The notes under the pieces: model-generated
Told to the model about the DNA's origin: nothing
The model's database searches: none
Seen by the model: the letters and a program-made list of their open reading frames with translations, nothing else
In this document: positions 25,157 to 35,232 of the stretch, in pieces
Layout of the letters: each line of letters begins with the position of its first letter
Position numbering within the stretch: the first letter of the stretch is position 1
Source of the DNA: Rheinheimera sp. SA_1
GTDB taxonomy: Bacteria; Pseudomonadota; Gammaproteobacteria; Enterobacterales; Alteromonadaceae
Length of the DNA: 64,000 bases
Direction: 5' to 3'
Assembly: GCF_001669775.1 (NCBI RefSeq)
Contig: NZ_LXWK01000020.1
Span: 1 to 64,000, forward strand
Position numbers and translations under genes: made by a program

Positions 25157-25528
25157 GTGGTCAGCTATACCTTCAGCAGGGAGTTACGTCTGTTAACTCC
25201 CCGCGAATTCGACAATGTCTTCCAGAACCCATTCCGGGTTGCGTCTCCTCTGTTTACCATCCTTTGTAAACCTAATTCTTCAGTTACGCCGCGTATTGGT
25301 CTGACGATCGCAAAAAAACGTGTTAAATTAGCCGTGCAACGCAACCGTATCAAACGTTGTGCCCGCGACAGTTTTCGTTTACATCAACATCAGCTGCCAC
25401 CGGTAGATTTGGTTTTGATGGTTAAAGGTGATATCAGCAACACGGATAATGAAGAGTTACACAAACAACTGGAGCGGTTATGGAGCAAAATCTCCCGCCA
25501 GTACCTCGCACTTCAGCCCAAGTCTTAA
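25157..25528 (+). CDS. rnpA: ribonuclease P protein component
   Basis: RnpA assists the RNase P RNA in maturing tRNA 5' ends. The 123-residue basic protein has the RNR signature region [18 protein letters not shown] and the [17 protein letters not shown] start. It begins with GTG at 25157, as the E. coli gene also does. Its last 49 bp overlap the start of yidD in another frame. Confidence 0.96.
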   Translation: MVSYTFSRELRLLTPREFDNVFQNPFRVASPLFTILCKPNSSVTPRIGLTIAKKRVKLAVQRNRIKRCARDSFRLHQHQLPPVDLVLMVKGDISNTDNEELHKQLERLWSKISRQYLALQPKS

Positions 25529-25737
25529 TCAAGGCAATAACAGGCTATCAGCGTTGTATCAGTCCACTGTTTGGTCCCAGTTGTCGTTTTTACCCCAGCT
25601 GTTCGCATTATGCGATTGAAGCCTTAGAACGCTTCGGTCCAATAAAAGGCTGTTGGTTAACTACCAAACGCCTATTAAAATGTCACCCTTTACATCCGGG
25701 TGGTGATGATCCAGTTCCGGAAAAGCCAAAGAGATAA
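25480..25737 (+). CDS. yidD: membrane protein insertion efficiency factor YidD
   Basis: YidD is a small, Cys-containing amphipathic protein that promotes insertion of YidC-dependent membrane proteins. The 85-residue sequence carries the family signature [27 protein letters not shown] and [18 protein letters not shown] at 25471-25474 precedes the ATG. It lies between rnpA, which it overlaps, and yidC. Confidence 0.96.
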   Translation: MEQNLPPVPRTSAQVLIKAITGYQRCISPLFGPSCRFYPSCSHYAIEALERFGPIKGCWLTTKRLLKCHPLHPGGDDPVPEKPKR

Positions 25738-25745
25738 GCCCACAC

Positions 25746-27392
25746 ATGGAATCGCTACGCAGTTTTTTAGTTATTGCCCTGGCCTTAGTCAGTTTTTTAT
25801 TATGGCAACAATGGCAGGTTGATTATGGTCCGAAGCCGGTTGTTGCAACGCAAGCTACACCAGCCACGCAAACCACCACCACTTCGGCTGATTTGCAGTT
25901 AAGCGGTGCAGTTCCAGCGACTCCAGCTGCTGCAGTCACCACCGCGAGTGCAGTGCAATTAGTTGAAGTTAAAACTGATGTGCTGACGGTGAAAATCAAC
26001 ACCCAAGGTGGTGATATTGTTGGCCTGGAATTACCAGGTTTTACCGTATCGCAGGAGAACCCTTCTTCTTACCAACTGATGCGTCAACTGAATGGTTTTG
26101 AATATGTAGCCCAATCCGGTTTACTCGGTGACGGTCCGGATGACAAAAAAGCCCCACGTCAAACTTACCAGGTTGCCCAAACCAGTTATCAGCTGGCGAA
26201 TGGTCAAGCTGAATTGGTGGTGCCATTTACGTTACAGCACAATGGTTTACTGATTGAAAAACGTTTCATTTTCACTGCGGGCAAATATGATGTCCGGGTT
26301 GAATATTCAGTAACCAACCAGGGCGACGGCAGCAAAGTTGTCCAGCCTTATTATCATTTCGCCCAAACCATCGACAATGGCGAAGGCAGCAACATGATGA
26401 TGCCGGTCTACCGTGGTGGTGCGTACTCTACCGCTGAACAACGTTATGAAAAATTCTCCTTTGAAGATATGGCCGACGCCAATCTGAGTCTGAGCACCAA
26501 AGGCGGTTGGGTCAGCATGCTGGAGCACTACTTCGTTGCAGCCTGGGTACCACAAGCGGAAGATACCAATCAGCTATATAGCTTGGTGTCAGGAAATTTA
26601 GGCGTTATTGGCGCACAAGGTCCTCAATCAAGTATCGCAGTTGGCGAAACCAAAACTTTCAGTGCTATTTTTTATGCCGGTCCAAAGGATCAGGACAACC
26701 TGAAGTTATTGGCGAACGGTCTGGATCTGACCGTCGACTACGGCATTTTGTGGTTCATTTCACAACCACTGTTCTGGTTCCTGCAATTTATCCACGGCAT
26801 CGTTGGCAACTGGGGTATCGCGATTATCGCTATCACCCTGCTGGTTAAAGGCGCTTTGTTCCCACTGACCAAAGTTCAGTACGAATCGATGGCGAAGATG
26901 CGTAATCTGAAGCCGAAAATCGATGAACTGCAAGCCCGTTACAAAGACGACCGTCAAAAGATGGGTCCGGCGATGATGGAACTGTATCGGAAAGAGAAAG
27001 TGAACCCGATGGGTGGCTGTCTGCCGATGTTAATTCAGTTACCGATTTTCCTGGCGCTGTACTGGGTGTTTGTGGAAAGTGTTGAATTGCGTCAGGCGCC
27101 ATTTATGCTGTGGATCACCGACTTATCAGTACAAGACCCGTATTACGTCTTACCGGTACTTTACGGGATCAGCATGTTTATCATGCAAAAACTGACGCCG
27201 ATGACCGTCACCGATCCAATGCAGGCGAAGATTATGCTATGGATGCCAGTGGCCTTCTCCGTGTTCTTCCTGTGGTTCCCAAGCGGACTGGTATTGTACT
27301 GGGTCGTCAGTAACTTAGTATCACTGGGTCAGATGCTCTATATCTACCGTGGTATGGAGAAAAAAGGCTTGTACGTGCGCGAAGCCAAATAA
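25746..27392 (+). CDS. yidC: membrane protein insertase YidC
   Basis: YidC inserts and folds inner-membrane proteins, alone or with SecYEG. The 548-residue protein has an N-terminal TM helix (about 5-20), a Thr/Ala-rich linker, a large periplasmic beta domain (about 60-330) and the conserved C-terminal five-TM core with the cytoplasmic coiled loop KMRNLKPKIDELQARYKDD and KVNPMGGCLPMLIQLP. It is full length and ends the rpmH-rnpA-yidD-yidC operon with a good terminator. F0 subunit c (atpE, in this window) is a classic YidC substrate. Confidence 0.98.
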   Translation: MESLRSFLVIALALVSFLLWQQWQVDYGPKPVVATQATPATQTTTTSADLQLSGAVPATPAAAVTTASAVQLVEVKTDVLTVKINTQGGDIVGLELPGFTVSQENPSSYQLMRQLNGFEYVAQSGLLGDGPDDKKAPRQTYQVAQTSYQLANGQAELVVPFTLQHNGLLIEKRFIFTAGKYDVRVEYSVTNQGDGSKVVQPYYHFAQTIDNGEGSNMMMPVYRGGAYSTAEQRYEKFSFEDMADANLSLSTKGGWVSMLEHYFVAAWVPQAEDTNQLYSLVSGNLGVIGAQGPQSSIAVGETKTFSAIFYAGPKDQDNLKLLANGLDLTVDYGILWFISQPLFWFLQFIHGIVGNWGIAIIAITLLVKGALFPLTKVQYESMAKMRNLKPKIDELQARYKDDRQKMGPAMMELYRKEKVNPMGGCLPMLIQLPIFLALYWVFVESVELRQAPFMLWITDLSVQDPYYVLPVLYGISMFIMQKLTPMTVTDPMQAKIMLWMPVAFSVFFLWFPSGLVLYWVVSNLVSLGQMLYIYRGMEKKGLYVREAK

Positions 27393-27416
27393 CCGCGATT
27401 TGCTTACCCGCCTGCA

Positions 27417-27447
27417 AATGCCCATTCCAAAAATGGGCATTTTTTAT
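27417..27447 (+). terminator. yidC terminator
   Basis: 10-bp stem AATGCCCATT / AATGGGCATT with a 5-nt loop, then TTTTTT. Confidence 0.9.
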
Positions 27448-27544
27448 TGGCAAGGAAGGCTTTTAAGTCAAGAATGTAGAAGCAGAAATTGCTGACCGGT
27501 CAGCATCCTGACACCACTACAGCAACTAATAATCCGAGGTTTGT

Positions 27545-28909
27545 ATGTACACATCAGATACCATCGCCGCTCAGGCTACTGCCCCCGGACGCGCCGGTGT
27601 TGGCATTTTGCGGGTATCTGGCCCGGCAGCCAAAGCAGTGGCGCAAGCAGTGCTACATCGATTGCCAAAACCACGTTCTGCTGAATATCTAGCGTTTTAT
27701 GACGCGGACGGTACTGTTTTAGATCAGGGCATAGCGCTGTATTTTCCAGGCCCTAATTCTTTTACCGGCGAAGATGTATTGGAATTACAAGGCCATGGCG
27801 GACCCGTGTTATTGGATATGTTGCTACGCCGGTTGTTGCAGTTAACCGGTGTGCGTATTGCCCGTCCCGGTGAATTTTCCGAGCGGGCTTTTCTGAACGA
27901 CAAACTGGATTTAACCCAAGCCGAAGCGATTGCCGACTTAATTGATGCCAGCTCAGAACAAGCAGCCCGTTCTGCCATGCAATCATTGCAGGGTGAATTT
28001 TCAAATAAAATCCATGCGTTAGTCGAGAAAGTCATTTACCTGCGAATGTACGTCGAAGCGGCCATTGATTTTCCTGACGAAGAAATCGACTTTTTATCCG
28101 ATGGGAAAGTGGCCGGCGACCTGGCTAGCATCATCAGCGATTTAACCGGGATTCAAAAACAAGCCACCCAAGGAAGTATCTTACGTGAAGGCATGAAAGT
28201 GGTGATTGCCGGCCGGCCAAATGCCGGCAAATCAAGTTTACTGAACGCCTTGGCTGGTCGTGAAGCGGCGATTGTCACTGACATTGCTGGCACCACCCGC
28301 GACGTACTACGTGAACACATCCATATCGACGGTATGCCGCTGCATATCATCGATACCGCAGGTTTGCGTGAAGCAACCGACAAAGTCGAGCAGATTGGCA
28401 TAGAGCGCGCCTGGCAGGAAATTCTGCAGGCAGATCGGGTGCTGTTTATGGTCGACAGCACCACCACCGATGCCACCAGCCCAAAAGACATCTGGCCGGA
28501 ATTTATTGAACGTTTGCCTGCGACCTTAGGTGTCACTGTTGTTCGGAACAAAGCGGACTTAACGGGTGAACAAATCGGCGCCAATGCTCAGGGCGACACA
28601 CCGGTTTTTCACATTTCTGCCAAAACCAATCAGGGCATTGATGCGCTGCGCGACCATCTCAAAGCCTGTATCGGCTTTGAAGCCAGCACTGAAGGTAGTT
28701 TTATCGCCAGACGCCGTCACCTGGATGCTTTACAACGTGCTATGGAGCATTTAGACATTGGTGAATATCAGCTGCACAATCATTTGGCTGGCGAGTTGTT
28801 GGCAGAAGAGCTGCGGTTAACGCAGCAACAACTAAATGAAATCACCGGTGAATTTAGCTCAGATGATTTACTGGGACGGATATTTTCGAGTTTCTGTATC
28901 GGAAAATAA
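27545..28909 (+). CDS. mnmE: tRNA modification GTPase MnmE
   Basis: MnmE works with MnmG (also in this window) to install the cmnm5 group on U34 of certain tRNAs. The 454-residue protein has the N-terminal THF-binding domain, a helical domain, the inserted GTPase domain with G1 GRPNAGKSS near 223-231 and DIAGTTRD near 249-256, and the C-terminal catalytic CIGK motif. GAGG at 27536 supports the ATG at 27545. It is monocistronic between two terminators. Confidence 0.98.
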   Translation: MYTSDTIAAQATAPGRAGVGILRVSGPAAKAVAQAVLHRLPKPRSAEYLAFYDADGTVLDQGIALYFPGPNSFTGEDVLELQGHGGPVLLDMLLRRLLQLTGVRIARPGEFSERAFLNDKLDLTQAEAIADLIDASSEQAARSAMQSLQGEFSNKIHALVEKVIYLRMYVEAAIDFPDEEIDFLSDGKVAGDLASIISDLTGIQKQATQGSILREGMKVVIAGRPNAGKSSLLNALAGREAAIVTDIAGTTRDVLREHIHIDGMPLHIIDTAGLREATDKVEQIGIERAWQEILQADRVLFMVDSTTTDATSPKDIWPEFIERLPATLGVTVVRNKADLTGEQIGANAQGDTPVFHISAKTNQGIDALRDHLKACIGFEASTEGSFIARRRHLDALQRAMEHLDIGEYQLHNHLAGELLAEELRLTQQQLNEITGEFSSDDLLGRIFSSFCIGK

Positions 28910-28947
28910 GCACGCTGGCAGCCCGCCACAGCTGGAACACTCTATAA

Positions 28948-28985
28948 AACAACGCCGCATCAAATTGCGGCGTTGTTCATTTTTG
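28948..28985. terminator. mnmE terminator
   Basis: 12-bp stem AACAACGCCGCA / TGCGGCGTTGTT, then CATTTTTG. It lies between mnmE and the convergent PEBP gene. Confidence 0.88.
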
Positions 28986-29002
28986 CAAAGGACAAATCAA
29001 CG

Positions 29003-29542
29003 TTAACGGGCATAAGTCGCAGTTAAGGTTTTTTTCGCCAGCGCACTGGCATTCAGCATATAACCAATAGTTGCTGCGTTGGCGTTATCTGGCACTGCAA
29101 GTTTTGATTCTGGCAGCGCCCATACCGTGAACTGGTATCGGTGCATGCCATGGCCCGCTGGCGGGCAGGCGCCGCCAAACTCTTTGATACCGTAATCATT
29201 GCTGAAGCTACGGCTACCCGCAGGCATTTTACCACCGGTCGAGCCAGCGCCTTGACTCAGACTTTGGGTATCGGCTGGGATATCAACCACTAACCAATGC
29301 CACCAACCAGCACCTGTTGGTGCATCCGGATCGTAAGCGGTAATGGCAATACTTTTGGTGCCAGCCGGCAGGTTTTTCCATTGTAGCGCCGGAGATTTGT
29401 TGCCGCCGGCACAACCAAAACCTGCAAATTCAAAAGTATTGGCCATAAAATGACCTTCTTTAATATCCGGGCTGGATAACTCAATCGCGCTGGCTGATAA
29501 CGACGTCGCCAATATGGCCAAAGCGCACAATAATGGTTTCAT
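29003..29542 (-). CDS. secreted YbhB/YbcL family (PEBP-like) protein
   Basis: The 179-residue protein has a signal peptide (1-19, ending ASA) followed by a phosphatidylethanolamine-binding-protein fold. The family motif AYDPDAPTGAGWWHWLV is at about 69-85, and GHGMHRYQFTVWAL at about 129-142. Bacterial YbhB/YbcL proteins have no settled biochemical function. It is probably periplasmic. It is a single gene, convergent with mnmE. Confidence 0.9.
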   Translation of the reverse strand: MKPLLCALAILATSLSASAIELSSPDIKEGHFMANTFEFAGFGCAGGNKSPALQWKNLPAGTKSIAITAYDPDAPTGAGWWHWLVVDIPADTQSLSQGAGSTGGKMPAGSRSFSNDYGIKEFGGACPPAGHGMHRYQFTVWALPESKLAVPDNANAATIGYMLNASALAKKTLTATYAR

Positions 29543-29625
29543 AGGGTTCCTTGTGTCTGGTTTTAGTTATTAAATTACGAGTAGATTATTTACATCTATT
29601 CGTTTTGAAAATTCACCGCACAACC

Positions 29626-30069
29626 TTAGCTGACAGGATTTAATTTTGCAGCGTTTTGTTGTAACCACTGATAAAACTGCGACTTCGGCAAAGCGCCAGC
29701 CAGCTGCGCAATCATGGTTCCTTGTTGAAACAACATCAGCGTTGGGATCGACCGGATCTGAAACTGCGCCGCCAATTGTTGCTGCTGTTCAGTATTAATT
29801 TTACCAAAGCGAAAATTTGGTTCCAGTTCGCGTGCAGCCTGGCTGAATACCGGCGCAAAATTAAGACAAGGCCCACACCAGCTGGCCCAAAAATCCAGCA
29901 CTATCGGCAATTCTGATTTTTGCACCAGATTAGCAAAGTTTGCGCTGGTAATGTCCACTGGCTGACCACTGAACAACGGCTGTTTGCATTTACCACAAAC
30001 CGGTGCAGCAGCGAGCTTTTCAGCCGGGATCCGGTTTAAACCGGCGCAATGCGGGCAGGCAATAATCAT
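29626..30069 (-). CDS. trxC: thioredoxin 2 (TrxC)
   Basis: The 147-residue protein has the TrxC-specific N-terminal zinc ribbon (Cys5, Cys8, Cys25, Cys28) followed by a thioredoxin fold with the active site WCGPC at 64-68 and the cis-Pro loop SIPTLMLF. TrxC reduces disulfides in the cytoplasm and is oxidative-stress-linked in E. coli. GGAGAA just upstream favours the ATG at 30069 over the preceding TTG. Confidence 0.95.
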   Translation of the reverse strand: MIIACPHCAGLNRIPAEKLAAAPVCGKCKQPLFSGQPVDITSANFANLVQKSELPIVLDFWASWCGPCLNFAPVFSQAARELEPNFRFGKINTEQQQQLAAQFQIRSIPTLMLFQQGTMIAQLAGALPKSQFYQWLQQNAAKLNPVS

Positions 30070-30152
30070 CAAAATTCTCCAAGAAGCATGTGTTAGTTGA
30101 TCTTGGGTTGAACCATATTAGCTTCAAGGAAAGGCGTCGTTAAATTGCAGAT

Positions 30153-30185
30153 AAAAAAAACCGGCATCAAAGCCGGCTTTTTCAT
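30153..30185 (-). terminator. DEAD-box helicase gene terminator
   Basis: On the minus strand a GCCGGC-based stem is followed by a run of eight T residues. The plus strand also has TTTTT after the stem, so it may be bidirectional. Confidence 0.9.
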
Positions 30186-30197
30186 TCAGAGCATTTC

Positions 30198-32027
30198 TTA
30201 CTCGCGGGTACGACGCTTCGGTGCAGCACCTGGACGCGGACCAGCACCAGCTCCAGCAGGCGCTGAAGAAGGACGACGATCACTGGCTGGACGTTCAGTA
30301 CGTTCACCAGCTGCGCTACCTGTATCAACACTGATATTCAGCTTTTGCTTACGCACATAAACCTTTTTCAGGTGCTGGAAGATTTCGGTTGGGATATCTG
30401 CCGGCAGCTCAACGGTAGAGAAATGATCAAACAGTTTAATGTTACCAATGAACTGGCTGTCGATATTGGCTTCATTGGCGATAGCACCAACGATGTCACC
30501 AGCGCGTACGCCGTGCTCTTTACCCACTTCAATCCGGTACGTGTTGTAGTTACCCTGCATTTCGCGACGTGGACGTGGTGCACGCTCTGGACGGTCACCT
30601 GAACGCTCCGGACGATCACCACGCTCAAAACGGGCTGGACGTTCACCTGAGCGCTCAGCTGGACGATCCGGGCGATCACCACGGGCATGCGGTTCACGGA
30701 TTTCCGGGAACTGCTTGGCCACGTTTAACGGCTGATCTTTTTGCGCCATAAACAACAATGCAGCAGCTAAATCTGCATCGGTTGTTTCCAGCTTTTCACG
30801 CCAGTCATTGATTAAGTCCTGGAAGAAACTTAAGTTTTTCGCTTCGATAGTGTTGGCAAGCGTGGCACGGAAAGTTTCGATACGACGTTGTTCAATCACT
30901 TCACCGGTTGGCAGCGACATTTTTTCAATCGGCTGACGGGTGGCAACTTCAATAGTGCGCAGTAAACGGCGTTCACGTGGCGACACGAATAAAATCGCTT
31001 TACCTTCACGACCAGCACGGCCAGTACGACCAATCCGGTGCACATAAGCTTCACTGTCGTACGGAATGTCATAGTTAATAACCAGACTAATCCGTTCCAC
31101 ATCCAGACCACGGGCAGCAACGTCGGTTGCCACAATCACGTCAATCTGGCTGGCTTTTAAGCGGCGAATAGTTTGTTCGCGGTTGGCCTGGTTCATATCG
31201 CCATTGAGGCAAGCTACAGCATAACCGCGAGCACCTAATTTTTCGGCAATTTCCTCGGTGGCACTTTTGGTGCGGACGAAAATGATGCTGGCATCATATT
31301 CTTCACCTTCCAGCACGCGGGTTAACGCGTCCAGTTTCTGATTGCTGTCCAGCATCACATAACGCTGAGAAATACGCTCGACAGTGCTGGTTTTAGATTC
31401 GATTTTGATTTCATGCGCATTTTTTAAATGCTTTTGCGCAATGGCACGGATTTGTGAAGGCATAGTTGCAGAGAACATTGCAACCTGACGACCGGCTGGC
31501 GTGGCATCCATAATGGTCTGCACGTCATCGATAAAACCCATCCGCAGCATTTCATCGGCTTCATCCAGCACGATGGCGCGTAATTTATCCAGCTTTAACG
31601 TGCCGCGATCTAAGTGATCAAGGATACGACCTGGCGTACCGACAATGACTTGCGAACCGCGTTTTAACGATTTCAGCTGGTTTGTGTAACTTTGACCGCC
31701 ATATAAAGGCAGTACATGGAATGCTGGCATAAAGCGGGCATAAGCCTGGAAAGCTTCAGCAACCTGAATCGCCAGTTCACGGGTTGGTGCTAATACAAGA
31801 ATTTGTGGTTCATTTTGCGCCGGATCAAGCCGGGCTAACAGTGGCAGCGCAAAGGCAGCTGTTTTACCAGTACCAGTTTGCGCCTGACCCAGTAAATCTT
31901 CTCCCGCTAACAGTTTTGGGATGGCCGCCGCCTGGATAGGCGATGGAGTTTCATAACCCAATTCTGTTACTGCACGTAACAAGGGTTCCGGCAGCATTAG
32001 CTGGGAAAAAGTCAGGGACTCAGACAT
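30198..32027 (-). CDS. deaD: ATP-dependent RNA helicase, DEAD-box (DeaD/CsdA-like)
   Basis: The 609-residue protein has a DEAD-box core with the Q motif, AQTGTGKT (49-56), VLDEADEML, SAT, ATDVAARGLD and HRIGRTGR. After a helical extension comes an Arg/Pro/Asp/Glu-rich repeat segment (about 455-500, units like RGDRPERS), then a DbpA-type RNA-binding domain (YRIEVGKEHGVRAGDIVGAI) and a basic, Ala/Pro/Gly-rich tail. This layout fits DeaD/CsdA, which acts in ribosome assembly and cold adaptation. It is monocistronic. Confidence 0.93.
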   Translation of the reverse strand: MSESLTFSQLMLPEPLLRAVTELGYETPSPIQAAAIPKLLAGEDLLGQAQTGTGKTAAFALPLLARLDPAQNEPQILVLAPTRELAIQVAEAFQAYARFMPAFHVLPLYGGQSYTNQLKSLKRGSQVIVGTPGRILDHLDRGTLKLDKLRAIVLDEADEMLRMGFIDDVQTIMDATPAGRQVAMFSATMPSQIRAIAQKHLKNAHEIKIESKTSTVERISQRYVMLDSNQKLDALTRVLEGEEYDASIIFVRTKSATEEIAEKLGARGYAVACLNGDMNQANREQTIRRLKASQIDVIVATDVAARGLDVERISLVINYDIPYDSEAYVHRIGRTGRAGREGKAILFVSPRERRLLRTIEVATRQPIEKMSLPTGEVIEQRRIETFRATLANTIEAKNLSFFQDLINDWREKLETTDADLAAALLFMAQKDQPLNVAKQFPEIREPHARGDRPDRPAERSGERPARFERGDRPERSGDRPERAPRPRREMQGNYNTYRIEVGKEHGVRAGDIVGAIANEANIDSQFIGNIKLFDHFSTVELPADIPTEIFQHLKKVYVRKQKLNISVDTGSAAGERTERPASDRRPSSAPAGAGAGPRPGAAPKRRTRE

Positions 32028-32189
32028 ATATTGTAAAACCTCAATAACACGCAGGCGATGGTGGTTGTGCTATTGTAGTTTTACAGAGCCTGCTTTGCTG
32101 TAAAAATACCCCAAACGTACAAAAGCATGGCTTTGCACGTTTTTATTCCAGTAGTATAGCCAATCATTTTACTGACATAGGTTTGACAG

Positions 32190-32627
32190 ATGATTGAGAT
32201 CCTCGTGGGCAGCCAAATGGGTGCAGCGGAATACACTGCAGAACAAGTAGCTGATACACTGGTACAAGCGGGTTATGAAGTCAGGCTGCATCTGACACCC
32301 GATTTAGAACAACTAGCCAGGAACTCTACCTGGTTAGTGATCACCTCGACCTACGGTGCGGGTGATCTGCCCGACAATATCCAACCCTTTGCGGATCAAT
32401 TAGCACAAGATCGAAGTGATCTTACCACAGTTTCCTATGCCGTGATCACTTTAGGTGATTCGAGCTATGATACTTTTTGTCTGGCGGGCAGGAAAATTGA
32501 AACGTTACTGGCTGCAAAACAAGCTTCAACGCTCGGAATAAAACTAGATATCGACGTACTGACCGCAGATTTGCCGGAAGATCAGGCTCTCGTCTGGTTA
32601 CCGCAGTTTATGGCTTTAATAAGTTAA
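32190..32627 (+). CDS. mioC: flavodoxin-like protein MioC
   Basis: The 145-residue protein has a flavodoxin fold with the FMN phosphate loop GSQMGAAEYTAE and STYGAGDLPDN. E. coli MioC is an FMN protein linked to biotin synthase activity, and the gene lies next to oriC with transcription entering the origin. The same orientation toward oriC holds here. A hairpin lies 96 bp after its stop. Confidence 0.92.
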   Translation: MIEILVGSQMGAAEYTAEQVADTLVQAGYEVRLHLTPDLEQLARNSTWLVITSTYGAGDLPDNIQPFADQLAQDRSDLTTVSYAVITLGDSSYDTFCLAGRKIETLLAAKQASTLGIKLDIDVLTADLPEDQALVWLPQFMALIS

Positions 32628-32722
32628 ACAACACGTCACTTTATAAACGACTACTTAGTCGGCCGATCGCCGGTGAATTGCTTCCTGCATTTTTCGGCAA
32701 ACTATCCATGGAAATAAAAAAA

Positions 32723-32742
32723 GGCGGGCATTTCAGCCCGCC
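32723..32742. terminator. hairpin between mioC and oriC
   Basis: Stem GGCGGGC / GCCCGCC with loop ATTTCA. A poly-A run precedes it on the plus strand, so the T-run favours stopping leftward transcription leaving oriC. In the mioC direction it would be a weak terminator. Confidence 0.6.
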
Positions 32743-32790
32743 AAATACACAAGTCACTTTCCAGAAACTGGATGTCTTAAACAAGTCAAC

Positions 32791-32820
32791 CAGTTGATTG
32801 CAGCAATTCACAATCAACTG
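32791..32820. repeat. 30-bp dyad left of oriC
   Basis: Perfect 10-bp inverted repeat CAGTTGATTG / CAATCAACTG with a 10-bp spacer. Its left arm overlaps an IHF-consensus match (32787-32799, minus strand). Function unknown. Confidence 0.5.
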
Positions 32821-32879
32821 ACTGCAGTATCTGCTTCTTTAAAATCAAACTCTTAATATCAATCTGATAAAAGCGTGAT

Positions 32880-33240
32880 AAAAGCCGGATCCTGGTTATG
32901 ATCAAGCTATACCTAGTTACCCACAGTTTTAGAACATTTTAATAGTTAATGTGTATAACTAAGGTATAAGCAGGTGTATATGCTGGTATTATCCTCTGTA
33001 TCAAATTAATCGAGATCCGGCCTGTGTATAAGTAGGCGACTTAAACACAGGATCAACCGCAGTGGATCCGGATCAGATCACAGTTTAGATCTTTCGTAAG
33101 ATCTTGATCCTTTGACGTAAAAGCAGCTTATCCACCTAAAACGGCTTCTCTAATAGTAAGAGTAATAAGAAGATCTAAATAAAGATCTTTAAATATATTA
33201 AGAGATCTTCAAGGATCGTGATCGAATTTTAGTCGTTCCG
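32880..33240. other. chromosomal replication origin oriC
   Basis: The gap between mioC and mnmG has an E. coli-like origin in mirror orientation. DnaA boxes include TTACCCACA (32917-32925, +), TTATACACA (32950-32958 and 33023-33031, both on the minus strand) and TTATCCACC (33128-33136, +), plus a weaker TTAAACACA at 33041-33049. Three GATC-ended 13-mers on the minus strand (33163-33175, 33175-33187, 33195-33207) form the A/T-rich unwinding region beside mnmG. About 16 GATC (Dam/SeqA) sites occur in roughly 370 bp. A near-match IHF site lies at 33097-33109. Genes on both sides mostly read away from it. Confidence 0.93.
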
Positions 33241-33309
33241 TTTCAGGGCAGATCCAGTTACAATACGTGCCCCTTTTTTAGCATTCAGCTTGAAGTACCA
33301 GAGGCCAAT

Positions 33310-35199
33310 ATGTTGTTCCAACAAAGTTATGATGTGATTGTGGTTGGTGGTGGTCATGCCGGCACCGAGGCTGCGTTGGCAGCCGCACGGATGGGCATGC
33401 AGACTTTATTGCTGACTCATAACGTCGAGACTTTGGGCTTAATGTCTTGCAATCCGGCAATTGGCGGCATTGGCAAAGGTCATCTGGTCAAAGAAATAGA
33501 CGCCTTAGGTGGCGCCATGGCAAAAGCGACGGATCTGGCCGGGATCCAGTTTCGCACGCTGAATAGTTCAAAAGGCCCGGCAGTACGTGCCACACGTGCT
33601 CAGGCTGATCGACAGTTGTATCGGGCAGCTATTCGTACCACTTTAGAAAACCAGCCAAATCTACAGATCTTTCAACAAGCTTGTGATGATCTGATCGTTG
33701 AAAATCATCAGGTTTGTGGTGTTGTAACCCAAATGGGCTTGAAGTTCACGGCCAAAACTGTGGTGCTGACGGTTGGAACCTTTTTAGGCGGACAGATCCA
33801 TATTGGCCTAGAAAATTACAGTGGTGGTCGTGCTGGTGATCCTCCATCCATTGCACTGGCAAGACGGTTACGGGATCTTCCGTTCCGGGTTGGTCGATTA
33901 AAAACCGGCACTCCTCCGCGCATAGATGCGCGTAGCGTCGATTTTAGCAAAATGCAGCCACAGCCAGGTGATACCCCGGTGCCTGTGATGTCGTTTATGG
34001 GCAAGATCAGCGATCATCCGCAACAAATTCCTTGTTACATCACCTACACCAATCAGCAAACACACGACATCATCCGTGGTGGTTTAGACAGATCACCGAT
34101 GTACACCGGTGTGATTGAAGGCGTAGGTCCAAGGTACTGTCCTTCGATCGAAGATAAGATCAACCGTTTTGCTGACAAAGATAAACACCAGATCTTTATC
34201 GAACCTGAAGGTTTAACCACACACGAGCTCTATCCAAACGGCATCTCAACGAGCTTGCCTTTTGACGTGCAACTGGCGCTGGTGCATTCAATTCCAGGTT
34301 TGGAAAACGCGCATATCACCCGGCCTGGATATGCCATCGAGTATGATTTCTTTGATCCACGGGATATGAAAACATCACTCGAAACCAAATTTATCAAAGG
34401 TTTATTCTTTGCAGGCCAGATCAATGGCACCACAGGCTACGAAGAAGCTGGTGCACAAGGTTTACTGGCTGGTCTCAATGCAGCATTGTTGGTTCAGGAA
34501 AAAGACGCCTGGATCCCAAGCCGCGATCAGGCTTATACCGGCGTATTGGTCGACGATCTGACCACCATGGGCACCAAAGAGCCGTACCGGATGTTTACCA
34601 GCCGTGCTGAATATCGGCTGATGTTGCGCGAAGATAACGCTGACTCCCGCTTAACCGCGAAAGGCCGTGAATTGGGCTTGGTTGATGATGTGCGCTGGGC
34701 GGCATTTAATATCAAAATGGAACAAATTGAACTGGAACGCCAACGCCTGAAACAGAACTGGATCCATCCGCAGCATGCAGCAGTCGCGCAGGTGAACGCA
34801 CTGGTAAAAACACCGTTAAGCCGTGAAGCGAGCCTGGAAGATCTGATCCGCCGTCCGGAAGTCAATTATCTGGATCTAATGGCGATCGAGGGTGTCGGTC
34901 CGGCTTTGATTGATCCGGCTGCTGCCGAACAAGTAGAAATTCAGATCAAGTACGAAGGTTATATCAATCGGCAGCAAGATGAGATTGCCAAACACGAACG
35001 TAATGAAAACAGTCGTTTACCAACCCAGTTTGATTATTCAGTGGTGAAAGGATTATCGAACGAAGTGGTGATGAAACTTAATCAGTCATTACCGGAAACT
35101 GTTGGCCAGGCCTCACGCATTCAGGGTATTACTCCAGCTGCTATTTCGTTGTTGCTGGTCTATCTGAAAAAACAGGGTTTATTGCGAAAGTCTGCGTAA
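33310..35199 (+). CDS. mnmG: tRNA uridine-5-carboxymethylaminomethyl modification enzyme MnmG (GidA)
   Basis: MnmG is the FAD-dependent partner of MnmE in cmnm5U34 tRNA modification. The 629-residue protein has the dinucleotide-binding motif [12 protein letters not shown] near residue 11, the [21 protein letters not shown] signature, GRAGDPPS and the [13 protein letters not shown] motif; the C-terminal helical domain is complete. AGAGGCC lies just before the ATG. It is the first gene to the right of oriC, followed by rsmG. A candidate -10 TACAAT is at 33259-33264. Confidence 0.98.
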   Translation: MLFQQSYDVIVVGGGHAGTEAALAAARMGMQTLLLTHNVETLGLMSCNPAIGGIGKGHLVKEIDALGGAMAKATDLAGIQFRTLNSSKGPAVRATRAQADRQLYRAAIRTTLENQPNLQIFQQACDDLIVENHQVCGVVTQMGLKFTAKTVVLTVGTFLGGQIHIGLENYSGGRAGDPPSIALARRLRDLPFRVGRLKTGTPPRIDARSVDFSKMQPQPGDTPVPVMSFMGKISDHPQQIPCYITYTNQQTHDIIRGGLDRSPMYTGVIEGVGPRYCPSIEDKINRFADKDKHQIFIEPEGLTTHELYPNGISTSLPFDVQLALVHSIPGLENAHITRPGYAIEYDFFDPRDMKTSLETKFIKGLFFAGQINGTTGYEEAGAQGLLAGLNAALLVQEKDAWIPSRDQAYTGVLVDDLTTMGTKEPYRMFTSRAEYRLMLREDNADSRLTAKGRELGLVDDVRWAAFNIKMEQIELERQRLKQNWIHPQHAAVAQVNALVKTPLSREASLEDLIRRPEVNYLDLMAIEGVGPALIDPAAAEQVEIQIKYEGYINRQQDEIAKHERNENSRLPTQFDYSVVKGLSNEVVMKLNQSLPETVGQASRIQGITPAAISLLLVYLKKQGLLRKSA

Positions 35200-35232
35200 C
35201 TTGATGATTGTAAATATTTTAATGGCGAATAC

